A stretch of DNA of 64,000 bases from Actinopolyspora lacussalsi subsp. righensis. GTDB taxonomy: Bacteria; Actinomycetota; Actinomycetes; Mycobacteriales; Pseudonocardiaceae. The notes under the pieces were generated by a model, which saw only the letters and a list, made by a program, of their open reading frames with translations, made no database searches and was not told where the DNA came from. The stretch spans positions 434,001-498,000 of the forward strand of contig NZ_FPAT01000002.1 in assembly GCF_900116555.1 (NCBI RefSeq), in the 5' to 3' direction. A program made the translations under genes and the position numbers. This document shows positions 43,148 to 51,068 of this stretch, piece after piece. Position 1 is the first letter of the stretch. Every line of letters starts with the position of its first letter.

Positions 43148-43366
43148 GCCCGGAAGCCTAGCCAGCCGAACTCGTCTCCCACGAAGAGGTCTCGGGTGAC
43201 GAGTATCACCTTTCCGGTGGATGGGGGTCCACCGATTGCCCGCTGAGGGTTATCGGGAAGTGTCGCCGCGTTCGCGGTCGAGTTCGCATCGCGCCCGGGG
43301 TCGGTGACGCGCGGTACATCGGAAGACCGGTCACCACTCGGGCCACCTACGGCATAGCCTGGGCAC

Positions 43367-44200
43367 ATGACCGCCCCGCCCCCGCTGGACGCCGACGCAC
43401 TGCGCGCCCGCCTGCTCGACGACGGCCCGTACCGGGCGCTCGACGTGGTGACCGTGACCGGTTCGACCAACACCGACCTGGTCGCCGCGGCCAGTGCCGG
43501 TTCCCCCGACCGCACCGTGCTCATCGCGGAGGAGCAGCAGGCGGGCAAGGGAAGGATGCGGCGCTCCTGGGTCTCGCCGCGTTACTACGGGCTGCACGTG
43601 AGCGTGCTGCTGCGTCCCGTGGTGGCGGCGCGTACCGCGCTGTCCTGGCTCCCGCTGCTGGCGGGCACCGCGCTGGCCGAGACGGTGCGGGAGACCACCG
43701 GGCTGGCCGCCGAGCTGAAGTGGCCCAACGACCTCCTCCTGGGAGACGACCGCAAGGCGGCGGGCATTCTGGCCGAGGCGGTGAGCACTCTGGACGGTAT
43801 GGCGGTGGTGCTGGGCATCGGCGTCAACGTGCACCACGACGCGGCGAGCCTGCCCGAGAGCGCGGGTGGGCTCCCCGCGACCTCCATCGCCGCCGAGGGG
43901 GGCAAGGTCGACCGCACCGAGCTGCTGGCCGGTCTGCTGGAACGGTTGTCCGAGATCGAGCTGCGTTGGCGCGAGGGGGTGTCCGAGGACGCCCTGGACG
44001 GCGGGGTGCTGGAACGCTATCGGCCGCTTTGCGGCACGATCGGCCGCTGGGTGCGTGTCGAACTCGGCGGTGGCCGGATACTCGAAGGCGAGGCCCGCGA
44101 CGTCGATACCCAGGGCAGGCTCGTGGTCCGCGACCGCGACGGGACGCGCACGCCGGTCTCCGCCGGTGACGTGGTGCACCTGCGTCCGGCCCAGCGCTGA
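43367..44200 (+). CDS. birA: Biotin--[acyl-CoA carboxylase] ligase (BirA)
   Basis: A 277-residue biotin protein ligase, without the N-terminal DNA-binding domain, so not a repressor. Motifs: VTGSTNTDLVAAASAG, AEEQQAGKGRMRRSW with the adenylation GxGxxG-like loop, LKWPNDLLLGDDRKAAGIL and GIGVNVHHD; an SH3-like C-terminal domain follows. It attaches biotin to AccA3. It is divergent from accD with 219 bases between. The 3' end shows a 17-base duplication: CAGCGCTGACCACG occurs at 44192 and again at 44209, including the stop codon. Confidence 0.9.
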   Translation: MTAPPPLDADALRARLLDDGPYRALDVVTVTGSTNTDLVAAASAGSPDRTVLIAEEQQAGKGRMRRSWVSPRYYGLHVSVLLRPVVAARTALSWLPLLAGTALAETVRETTGLAAELKWPNDLLLGDDRKAAGILAEAVSTLDGMAVVLGIGVNVHHDAASLPESAGGLPATSIAAEGGKVDRTELLAGLLERLSEIELRWREGVSEDALDGGVLERYRPLCGTIGRWVRVELGGGRILEGEARDVDTQGRLVVRDRDGTRTPVSAGDVVHLRPAQR

Positions 44201-44429
44201 CCACGACACAGCGCTGACCACGGCCCAGCCGTTGACCTTCGATACGGCTGTTCCGACACCGGGCCACCGGGGGCGGCCGGGCGTTCTCCGACGTGCCACG
44301 ATCCCGCCCCGAACCGGTCGATCCGCGCTTCGCGAGGGCGTGCTCGCGATCTCCCGGACAGGCACGGGAACCGGTCGAGGTTCCGGTACGGTGAGCGTGG
44401 CCCGTCGCTGATCCGAAGGGGGACTACAG

Positions 44430-44939
44430 GTGGCTTATCCCGATGATCAGCTCGGTGAGGGTGAGCAGGTGCTGGTGCACCGGCACCCCCACTGGAAACT
44501 GCTGGTGGGTCCGGTGCTCGCGCTGCTCGTGGTGCTGGCCGGCTTCGGCGCTCTCGTGCTGTTCACCGAGTCGCTCGCCTGGCGCACCCCGGTACTCGCC
44601 GCGGGCGGGATCCTCGGGTTCGTGCTGCTGCTCTGGCTGGTGCTGACTCCGCTGCTGCGCTGGCGCACCACCCACTTCGTGGTCACCAACCACCGGCTGA
44701 TGATCCGCGAGGGGGTCTTCACCCGCTCCGGCGTGCACATCCCACTCGGGCGGATCAACAGCGTCCGATCCAGCCGGGGGCTGCTGGACCGGCTGCTCGG
44801 CAGCGGAACGCTGATAATCGAGTCCGCCTCGGACGAACCCCTGGAGTTCGACGACATCCCGGAGGTGAACCGGGTGCAGTCGCTGCTGTACGGCGCGGTC
44901 GAGGGCGAGCCACACGATCACTACCCGGAGGATCGCTGA
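44430..44939 (+). CDS. PH domain-containing membrane protein (bPH2/YdbS-like)
   Basis: A 169-residue protein with two membrane helices (LLVGPVLALLVVLAGFGALVL and VLAAGGILGFVLLLWLVL) and then a bacterial PH-like domain (WRTTHFVVTNHRLMIREGVF, RINSVRSSRGLLDRLLGSGTL). The GTG start follows AGGGGGACTACAG. Proteins like this are common beside birA and accD in actinobacteria, but their role is unknown. Confidence 0.8.
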   Translation: MAYPDDQLGEGEQVLVHRHPHWKLLVGPVLALLVVLAGFGALVLFTESLAWRTPVLAAGGILGFVLLLWLVLTPLLRWRTTHFVVTNHRLMIREGVFTRSGVHIPLGRINSVRSSRGLLDRLLGSGTLIIESASDEPLEFDDIPEVNRVQSLLYGAVEGEPHDHYPEDR

Positions 44940-44977
44940 TCGCTCGCCGTCCCGGGACGAGGCGATGATTCCGGGTT

Positions 44978-45036
44978 TCTCCCGCCGATGCTCCGTATCG
45001 AGTAGCGTCCTACACCCGTTGGGACCAACGAGAAGC
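44978..45036 (+). repeat. Degenerate R1-like core
   Basis: TTTCTCCCG...GTATCGAGTAGCGTCCTACACCC...ACGAGAAGC: the tip stem GTAG-CGTC-CTAC and flanking bases agree with R1, with TTCTC pairing to GAGAA outside. The other stems are not preserved. It lies in the gap before the HMG-CoA lyase gene. Confidence 0.4.
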
Positions 45037-45071
45037 GGTGCGATCCGTGATCCGTGGAAGGAGACTTGTTG

Positions 45072-46022
45072 ATGGGTGTACGTGCGCTGGGCCTGCCGGA
45101 GGCCACTCGTTCCCCGAACACGCCGGAACTCCCCGAACAGGTGACCATCTGGGAGGTGGGGCCTCGTGACGGGCTGCAGAACGAGAGCGGGGTGATCCCC
45201 TCCGCCGTCAAACTGGAGTTCCTCAACCGGCTCAACGCCGCCGGCCTGCCGGTCATCGAGACCACGAGCTTCGTGCACCCCGACTGGGTTCCGCAGCTGG
45301 CCGACGCCGGCGAGGTCATCAACGGGCTCTCCCCCAAACCCGGCGTGCGCTACCCGGTGCTGGTGCCCAACCAGCGCGGCCTCGACCGCGCCAGGGAGGC
45401 AGCGGTCTCCGACATCGCGATCTTCGCCTCCGCCACCGAGAGCTTCGCCCAGCGCAACCTCAACCGGAGCTTCGAGGAGCAGTTCGAGATGTTCCGCCCG
45501 GTCGTGCGGGGTGCGGCGTCCTCCGGCATGCGGGTCCGCGGCTACCTCTCGATGGTCTTCGGCGATCCGTGGCAGGGTGCCGTGCCGGTCGAGCAGGTGG
45601 TCGACGCGGGCAAGCGGCTGTTGGGAATGGGCTGTGACCAGCTCTCGCTGGGCGACACCATCGGTGTGGCCACGCCCGGCCAGGTCGAGAGCGTGCTGCG
45701 CGGTTTCTACGAGGCCGACATCACCGCTGACCGGCTGGCCGTGCACTTCCACGACACCTACGGTCAGGCACTGGCCAACACCTACGCCGCACTGCGGCTG
45801 GGGATCAGCACCGTCGACGCCTCGGCGGGTGGACTGGGCGGCTGCCCCTACGCGGGCTCGGCGACCGGCAATCTGGCCACCGAGGACCTGGTCTGGATGC
45901 TCTCGGGGTTGGGAATCGAGCACGGTGTCGACCTGGAGCTGCTCGTCGACACCAGCACCTGGATGGCCGAGCGACTCGGCAAACCGAGCCCCTCGCCGGT
46001 GGTCAAGGCGCTGGCGCGATGA
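45072..46022 (+). CDS. Hydroxymethylglutaryl-CoA lyase
   Basis: A 316-residue TIM-barrel lyase that splits HMG-CoA into acetoacetate and acetyl-CoA, the last step of leucine breakdown. IWEVGPRDGLQNESGVIP carries the catalytic Arg-Asp, VIETTSFVHPDWVPQLADA follows, then VHFHDTYGQALAN with the metal histidines and AGGLGGCPYAGSATGN with the catalytic cysteine. ATG 45072 has GGAAGGAG eight bases upstream, better than the frame start at 45054. Overlaps cbiZ by ATGA. Confidence 0.9.
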   Translation: MGVRALGLPEATRSPNTPELPEQVTIWEVGPRDGLQNESGVIPSAVKLEFLNRLNAAGLPVIETTSFVHPDWVPQLADAGEVINGLSPKPGVRYPVLVPNQRGLDRAREAAVSDIAIFASATESFAQRNLNRSFEEQFEMFRPVVRGAASSGMRVRGYLSMVFGDPWQGAVPVEQVVDAGKRLLGMGCDQLSLGDTIGVATPGQVESVLRGFYEADITADRLAVHFHDTYGQALANTYAALRLGISTVDASAGGLGGCPYAGSATGNLATEDLVWMLSGLGIEHGVDLELLVDTSTWMAERLGKPSPSPVVKALAR

Positions 46023-46687
46023 CGATCTCGGAGACCGTGCGCTTCCCGGCCACGAGCACGCGCATCCTGCGGGGACAACCGCTGCTGGCCTGGGAGTGCC
46101 CCGGTGAGTGGTTGACCGTTTCCTCCGGCTCGTACGGCGGCGGTCTCGGACTCCGTCGCTGGGTGCTCAACGCCACCGTCCCCAGTGGATACGACCGCCC
46201 CGATCCGGCCGAGCACATCGCCGAGATGGCCGGGGAACTGGAGCTCGAAGGGCCGGGCACCGGACTGTTGACCGCGGTGGACGTGCGGCACGAGGTGACC
46301 GCCGTCGAATCGGGTGTGCGGGCGAGCGTGACCACCGGGGTGGGCTATCCGATCTGGGCCGCGCACGATGCCGCCGACACCTCGCACCTGGTGCGGGACC
46401 ACATGCCGGGAACCATCAACGCGGTGTGCTTCCTCCCGGTGCGGTTGAGCGAGTCCGCGCTGGTCAACCTGGTCGCCACCGTCGCCGAGGCGAAGGCGCA
46501 GGCCCTGTCGGAGGCGGGGGTGCCCGGTACCGGCACCTGCACCGACGCGACCGTGCTGCTGTGTCCGTCGGAAGGCGAGCCCGAGCCGTACGGCGGGCCG
46601 CGTTCCGTGCTCGGCGCGCCGCTGGCTCGGGTGATCCACCGGGCGGTGACCGAGGGGCTGCGCGTGACCAACCCGCGGCACGGCTGA
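46019..46687 (+). CDS. cbiZ: Adenosylcobinamide amidohydrolase (CbiZ-like)
   Basis: A 222-residue protein of the CbiZ family, which removes the aminopropanol side chain of adenosylcobinamide to salvage corrinoids. Recognised by SSGSYGGGLGLRRWVLNATVP at the start (in two parts), TAVDVRHEVTAVESGVRASV, TTGVGYP, and the C-terminal TDATVLLCPSEGEPEPYGGP. It overlaps the HMG-CoA lyase gene by four bases, so the two are co-translated, an odd functional pairing. No cobalamin riboswitch was recognised upstream. Confidence 0.82.
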   Translation: MTISETVRFPATSTRILRGQPLLAWECPGEWLTVSSGSYGGGLGLRRWVLNATVPSGYDRPDPAEHIAEMAGELELEGPGTGLLTAVDVRHEVTAVESGVRASVTTGVGYPIWAAHDAADTSHLVRDHMPGTINAVCFLPVRLSESALVNLVATVAEAKAQALSEAGVPGTGTCTDATVLLCPSEGEPEPYGGPRSVLGAPLARVIHRAVTEGLRVTNPRHG

Positions 46688-46703
46688 TCGCGTGTCTCGG
46701 TGA

Positions 46704-46733
46704 TCCGTCCCGGAACGTTCTTACTCGGACGGA
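46704..46733 (+). terminator. Possible terminator after cbiZ
   Basis: TCCGTCC (46704-46710) pairs with GGACGGA (46727-46733) around a 16-base loop containing TTCTTACT, 17 bases after the cbiZ stop. Weak, with no T-run. Confidence 0.35.
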
Positions 46734-46830
46734 ACCGGTTCGGCGGTTCACACGTCCGAACGTGCGGCTCGCCCCTGTCCGTCGGAGCGGATCCGAGCGA
46801 GCTAGGTGGCAGGCAGCGGGAGGAAGGTGA

Positions 46831-47337
46831 GTGGCGTTGACCGACCATCGGACGCAGGTCGAGGAGATGATCGCCGACTACCGGCGCAGCAGCCAGCGGC
46901 TTTCCGAGGTCGACGAGGAGCTCGCCTCGATCGAGGAGACCGCCGGTGACGAGCGGGGGGACGTATCGGTCACCGTCGGCTCCGGGGGAGCGTTGCGACG
47001 GGTGTGGCTGGCCGAACAGGTCTACCGCACGCACTCCCCGGACGAACTCGGCAGGCTGATCGTGCGGCTGTCCGCCACGGCCACCGCGCGGATCGCCGAA
47101 CGCACCGACGCGGTGCTCGCGACGGTGCTCCCGTCCGGCTCCGACCCCGCCGCCTTACGCGTCGACTCCGCGACGTCCGCTGCCGCCGCTTCCTCCGTCA
47201 CCGGGGTGTCGGTGCCCAACGGCTCCGGCGTTGCGGACAATGGGCCGCGGAATTCGGCAGCGGAGCCCGAGCAGGACGAGTCGCTCGAACCCCGCAGCTG
47301 GCTGCGGGACGTCGGAGCGGCGGAACGGGACCGGTGA
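46831..47337 (+). CDS. YbaB/EbfC-family-like protein of a toxin locus
   Basis: A 168-residue protein. The first ~105 residues have a YbaB/EbfC-like layout: a long helix (RTQVEEMIADYRRSSQRLSE), a beta stretch (GDVSVTVGSGGALRRVWL) and a final helix (DELGRLIVRLSATATARIAE). The C-terminus is disordered (Ser/Ala/Glu-rich). GGGAGGAAGG lies before the GTG. In Pseudonocardiales this type of protein often leads WXG100-toxin operons, as here; a role in DNA binding is not shown. Confidence 0.7.
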   Translation: MALTDHRTQVEEMIADYRRSSQRLSEVDEELASIEETAGDERGDVSVTVGSGGALRRVWLAEQVYRTHSPDELGRLIVRLSATATARIAERTDAVLATVLPSGSDPAALRVDSATSAAAASSVTGVSVPNGSGVADNGPRNSAAEPEQDESLEPRSWLRDVGAAERDR

Positions 47338-47666
47338 TGACAGGTTTCCACAGTGAACTCGGGAAACTCACCGAGCACGCCGGTGAGTTCACCGAGCACG
47401 CGGAACAGGCCAGGCGGATCCGGGACGAGCTGCGCACCGCCCTGGATGCCTCGGGCGACTGCTGGGGCTCCGACGAGGCGGGAGCCAGGTTCGCCGAGCT
47501 GCACCTCCCCGGCGTCGAGCGCGCGCTGCGCGGGCTCGAACGGTTGCCGGACGAGCTCGCGGAGATGGGAACGAAGCTGTCGGAGACGGCCGAGACCTAC
47601 CGCCGCACCGACGAGGCGGCGGCCGAACGACTTGACGGGATCGATGCCGGGCCGGAACGGGAGTGA
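47337..47666 (+). CDS. WXG100/EspC-like type VII secretion partner
   Basis: A 109-residue, two-helix protein without signal peptide. Helix 1 LTEHAGEFTEHAEQARRIRDEL, turn DCWGSDEAGARF containing the W-G pair, helix 2 GLERLPDELAEMGTKLSETA (each split here to short stretches). It starts in a one-base overlap with the YbaB-like gene and ends overlapping the toxin gene by four bases (GTGA/ATGA type). It is the likely secretion partner of the TNT protein. Confidence 0.75.
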   Translation: MTGFHSELGKLTEHAGEFTEHAEQARRIRDELRTALDASGDCWGSDEAGARFAELHLPGVERALRGLERLPDELAEMGTKLSETAETYRRTDEAAAERLDGIDAGPERE

Positions 47667-50116
47667 TCGGAGTGGGGATCGAACTTCCCGTCGAACTGCG
47701 CGGGGTGGCCGAACGCACCGGCACGCACTGGCCGGAGGCCGATGAGGACGCCATGCGCGAGGCGGCGGCCGCCTGGCGCCGTGCCGCCGGTTCGCTGCAC
47801 AGGTTGGCGGCTACTTCCGACACCTCCGCCGGCGGAGCGCTCGCCTCGATCGAGGGTGAGACGGCGCGGGCCGCTAGCGGTCACTGGCAGGGTTTCGTCG
47901 ACCCGGACACCGGCCGGTTGCCCGGTTGCGCACGGGAGTGCGCGGCGGCGGCCGACCGGCTGGATCACGCGGCGGAGCAGGTGGGTGCCGCCAAGGTGCG
48001 CATCGTGCGGGAACTGGTCACGCTGGCCAAGCGGACCGCCGCGGCCGAGCGGGCCGCCGTGGCGGGGAACCCCTCCGCCGCGTTGCGGGCCGAGTCCGCC
48101 GTGGGGGACGCGGCCACCAACATCGCGGAGCTGAACCGGAGTCTGGTCGGGGCGGTGGACAGTTCGGGCGGGGTCACCATCGATTCGGGTGCGTCCCCCG
48201 GTTCCGCACCGCCCGACTCAGCGCCGTTCGGCGCTACCGAGGCGGAAGACGAACCGGCCGGTGTCGTCGAGGCGGTCGCGAACCCGGTGTCGGATGTGAG
48301 TTCGGTGGGGGACGCCGTTTCAGGGGCGGGTGCCCTGGTGGATGAAGGAGCTGTCGGCGAGGCGGGCAACCGTGCGGCTTCGCCGGCGGACCCGCCCTCG
48401 GCACCGGCTGACGAGCCCGCTGCGCCGGGGCAGGAATCCGAGCGCGGGGAGCCCGACACATCCCGCAGCCGGATATCGGAGCTCCTCTCGCCCGTGTCCG
48501 GACCCGACGAGCGGGGTCCGGTCGTGGGGCCGGATGGCACTGGGCCTCCTCTACACGCTAATCAGCCGGGAGAGGCCGCCGACCGGGAACTGACGGGACC
48601 GGTCTCGCCGGACACGGTTCGACGCGCCGCTGCCGGACCGGCGGGCGGCCCGGAGGCCGGGACCGGACCGATACCCGTCGTGGATCCCGCCGCGTCCTCG
48701 GCTCCCGACGTCGCACCGGTATCGGGCGTGGGTGGCGAGCGCACCGATGTCGAGCGTGACCCGATCACCGCGCCGCAGGCCGTGCACCAGGCATGGGCGT
48801 CTCCCGCCGCCGCGCCGCCACCCGCACCGCCGGGTCCGGCCGCGCCGCCACCCGCCGGTCCCGCACCGCAACCCGGCGCCGTCCCGCAGGGTCCCGCCGG
48901 ACAACCGGGAATGACTGGACAGCCCGGAATGACTGGACAGCCGGGGACCACCGGTCAGCCGCAGCGGCCGGGTGTGCCACCGCCTCCGGCCGCTCCCGGG
49001 CATGGCAGGGGAGCCGGACAGCCGGAGCCCGGACAGGCGGCTCCGCGCCCCGGCCCTCCGGTGCGGGGCGGTTACCAGCCCACCGGGACGGCCCATCCGG
49101 GTGTGGCGCCACCGGTGGGACGTAATCCGTTCGCTCCCGGCGGCGGCATCTCGCAACAGCCCCCGCCACCACCGCACCCAGCGCAGCAGCACCCACCGCA
49201 GCAATCTCCCCAGCCGCAATCCCCACAACAGCAGCCGGTCGAGGGGCGACGCCCGCTGCGGGAGAACCAGCGGGACCCAGCCGTCGTGGCGTTCGTGCTG
49301 CACCAGTTCCCGCTGGGGCACATGCCGGTGGCCGAGACCCGACCGAGCAGGCAGTGGTCACCCTCCGGGCAACCGTCCGAACGGGACACCTTCACGGTGC
49401 CGCCGCGGTCGCATCCGCGTGCGGACCTCGTCGAGGAGTACGCCGTTGTCGGGCTCGCGCGCTCCACCGAGCACCGAGCCGCTCCGGGAGCGGCGGAGGA
49501 CGCGGACCGCACGGTCCCCGAGGAGCTGCTCGTCGACTACGAACCACTCGGCCCGGAAGCCGAGGTCGGCGAGTTCGAGTGGGAACGGCGTTACCTGCTT
49601 CCCGGGCCGGGTGGGAACCGCACGCACGCCTACGACTGGCCGGTGCGGCACGGTTTCGCGGACAACGGCGTGGCGGAACCCGACCCCGAGGTGTTGCCGC
49701 CGGGCACGATGCTCGATCGGCTGGGTGATGAGTGGGGACTCGTGCTGGCTCCCGAGGGGACCGCGTTCGCCGACCGTTCGCTGCCTCCGGAGTTCCGCGA
49801 GCGGGCATATCGGCGTTACCGGGTGGTGCACCCGTTGCCGGTGTGGCTCACCCGGGCGGTCGCCTGGTTCGAGCAGCCCGGCACGGGGCTGCGCTACCGC
49901 ACGACGCACCCGATCGCCGAGCTGGTGGCCCTGGGCCTGCTGACCGATCCGACCGTCGGAGCCGAACAGGCCACCGACTCGGAAAACGTGACCGAGTCCG
50001 AACCGGACTCCACACCCTCGGACCTCGCGGCGGAGTCCGATGAGACGGAACAGACCGTGCGAATCCGGAGTAACGACATGAGTTCGGTGGAGGATTCCGC
50101 CGGAGCGATGCGCTGA
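47663..50116 (+). CDS. Polymorphic toxin with C-terminal TNT NAD+ glycohydrolase domain
   Basis: An 817-residue protein in three parts. Residues ~1-170 are a helical WXG/PPE-like export domain (GVAERTGTHWPEADEDAM; SGHWQGFVDPDTG). Residues ~175-540 are a disordered Ala/Pro/Glu/Gln linker with GQPGMT repeats and PPPPP runs. Residues ~640-765 match the TNT domain (tuberculosis necrotizing toxin fold), which hydrolyses NAD+: HAYDWPVRHGF (Y657), LPPGTMLDRLGDEWG (R686), YRRYRVVHPLPVW and AWFEQPGTGLRYR (Q738). These agree with TNT active-site positions by pattern. It follows a WXG100 gene and precedes an immunity-like gene, so it is inferred to be an exported or contact toxin acting on NAD+. Confidence 0.85.
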   Translation: MIGVGIELPVELRGVAERTGTHWPEADEDAMREAAAAWRRAAGSLHRLAATSDTSAGGALASIEGETARAASGHWQGFVDPDTGRLPGCARECAAAADRLDHAAEQVGAAKVRIVRELVTLAKRTAAAERAAVAGNPSAALRAESAVGDAATNIAELNRSLVGAVDSSGGVTIDSGASPGSAPPDSAPFGATEAEDEPAGVVEAVANPVSDVSSVGDAVSGAGALVDEGAVGEAGNRAASPADPPSAPADEPAAPGQESERGEPDTSRSRISELLSPVSGPDERGPVVGPDGTGPPLHANQPGEAADRELTGPVSPDTVRRAAAGPAGGPEAGTGPIPVVDPAASSAPDVAPVSGVGGERTDVERDPITAPQAVHQAWASPAAAPPPAPPGPAAPPPAGPAPQPGAVPQGPAGQPGMTGQPGMTGQPGTTGQPQRPGVPPPPAAPGHGRGAGQPEPGQAAPRPGPPVRGGYQPTGTAHPGVAPPVGRNPFAPGGGISQQPPPPPHPAQQHPPQQSPQPQSPQQQPVEGRRPLRENQRDPAVVAFVLHQFPLGHMPVAETRPSRQWSPSGQPSERDTFTVPPRSHPRADLVEEYAVVGLARSTEHRAAPGAAEDADRTVPEELLVDYEPLGPEAEVGEFEWERRYLLPGPGGNRTHAYDWPVRHGFADNGVAEPDPEVLPPGTMLDRLGDEWGLVLAPEGTAFADRSLPPEFRERAYRRYRVVHPLPVWLTRAVAWFEQPGTGLRYRTTHPIAELVALGLLTDPTVGAEQATDSENVTESEPDSTPSDLAAESDETEQTVRIRSNDMSSVEDSAGAMR

Positions 50117-50178
50117 TGTCTTTTTGTCCTCTTGGTGCTGGGACAGTTCTACTGTGGCTCCCCGCGTGGGACTCCCAC

Positions 50179-50330
50179 CACTTCCGCAGGCCGAACTCCG
50201 ACCGCCCTCGCAGCCGGCACCGCCGCGGGTTCTCCCGTGCGGCTCTCGCGAGGACGGCCCCGACGTTGTGTAGCCGCTACCCGATGTCGGGGCACCCGCA
50301 GCGAGAGCCGTGCGAGAGGTTCCGCCAAGT
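50179..50330 (-). repeat. R1 structured repeat, full-length copy 7 (reverse orientation)
   Basis: Read on the minus strand it repeats copy 1 over ~150 bases, including the outer stems (GCGG/CCGC, CTCTCG/CGGGAG, GGCTCTCGC/GCGAGAGCC) and the 3' extension GTCGGAGTTCGG. Inner stem is CCCCGAC/GTCGGGG where copy 1 has GCCGG/CCGGC, and the tip is GTAG-CGG-CTAC, so pairing is kept while bases differ. It is inserted between the toxin and its immunity-like gene. Confidence 0.8.
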
Positions 50331-50377
50331 GACTCTCCACGCAAATCGAGGTAGCAGAGTCCTGCTGAGGAGGCCGT

Positions 50378-50947
50378 GTGAATTCTGAATCCGTGTTGGG
50401 ATGGCTGGAGGCGATGGGAGTGCCACCGCGGGTGGTTTCCGTCGCGGCCGAGCGCGACGACGCCTGGTGCCTGCTGCGGGACGACTCCGAAGGACAACAG
50501 GTCTGGGACGTGTTCTGGCGTGAGCAGGGCAACCGCTACGACTGGGCGCGGTTCTCGGACGAACGGGTGGCTTGTTTCTACCTGTTCGGACGGTTGACCT
50601 GGACCCAGGCGCTGCGGGGCGCGGTCGGCCCGCTCGACTCCGGCAGCACACCGCCCAGGGGAGTCCCGATCCCCGGTGGCTCCGCCGATCCCGGCAGCGG
50701 TTTCCCCGATGCGGGCGGCGGTTCCTCCGAATCCGCCAGCGCTTCTTCGGGGGCTGGTAGCGCTTCTTCGGGGTCTGGCAGCGCTTCTTCGGGGTCCGGT
50801 AGCGGCTCCCCCGATGTGGGCAACGGCCCGGCGACCCCCGCCACCGGCAACACCCCGGCCGAGCCCGACTCCGGGAGTTCCCACCGGGATACTTCCGGAA
50901 CCGAGCAGGGTGCCGCCAGGTCGGAACGGCACACCTCGGGCGGCTGA
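50378..50947 (+). CDS. Probable TNT immunity factor with Ser-Gly repeat tail
   Basis: A 189-residue protein. The first ~85 residues look like the immunity factors coded after TNT toxins: VLGWLEAMGVPPRVVSVAAE, DDAWCLLRDDSEGQQVWDVFWRE, GNRYDWARFSDERVACFYLFGRL (given in parts). The rest is a low-complexity Ser/Gly/Pro tail made from 21-base DNA repeats (unit AGCGCTTCTTCGGGG plus six variable bases, 50738-50803). GTG 50378 has GAGGAGG five bases upstream. Role in neutralising the NADase is inferred from position and domain pattern. Confidence 0.7.
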   Translation: MNSESVLGWLEAMGVPPRVVSVAAERDDAWCLLRDDSEGQQVWDVFWREQGNRYDWARFSDERVACFYLFGRLTWTQALRGAVGPLDSGSTPPRGVPIPGGSADPGSGFPDAGGGSSESASASSGAGSASSGSGSASSGSGSGSPDVGNGPATPATGNTPAEPDSGSSHRDTSGTEQGAARSERHTSGG

Positions 50948-50964
50948 GCACCCCGCCCGCGCGG

Positions 50965-50982
50965 CGATTTCGCGAGAAATTG
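50965..50982. repeat. P2 palindrome
   Basis: CGATTTCGCGAGAAATTG flanked by GCGG and ACAC, 18 bases after the immunity gene stop; one mismatch at the end of the core. Confidence 0.65.
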
Positions 50983-51030
50983 ACACCGGCCCGGCCGACG
51001 CGCTTCCTCCTGGAACGGTTCCGAAAACGA

Positions 51031-51046
51031 GTGTACGATCGTCCGC
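51031..51046. promoter_or_regulatory. Operator-like palindrome upstream of the MFS gene
   Basis: GTGTACGATCGTCCGC, 14 of 16 bases identical to the perfect palindrome before the acetyltransferase gene (52326-52341). It ends 22 bases before the MFS start. The shared site suggests control by the TetR protein encoded at 52937-53497. Confidence 0.6.
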
Positions 51047-51068
51047 TCCGGTGGGTAGGCTGCCGCGC

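Noticed and set aside
44978-46022. A cobalamin riboswitch in front of the HMG-CoA lyase-cbiZ pair
   Set aside because: No B12-box-like sequence was seen; the region holds a degenerate R1 core instead.
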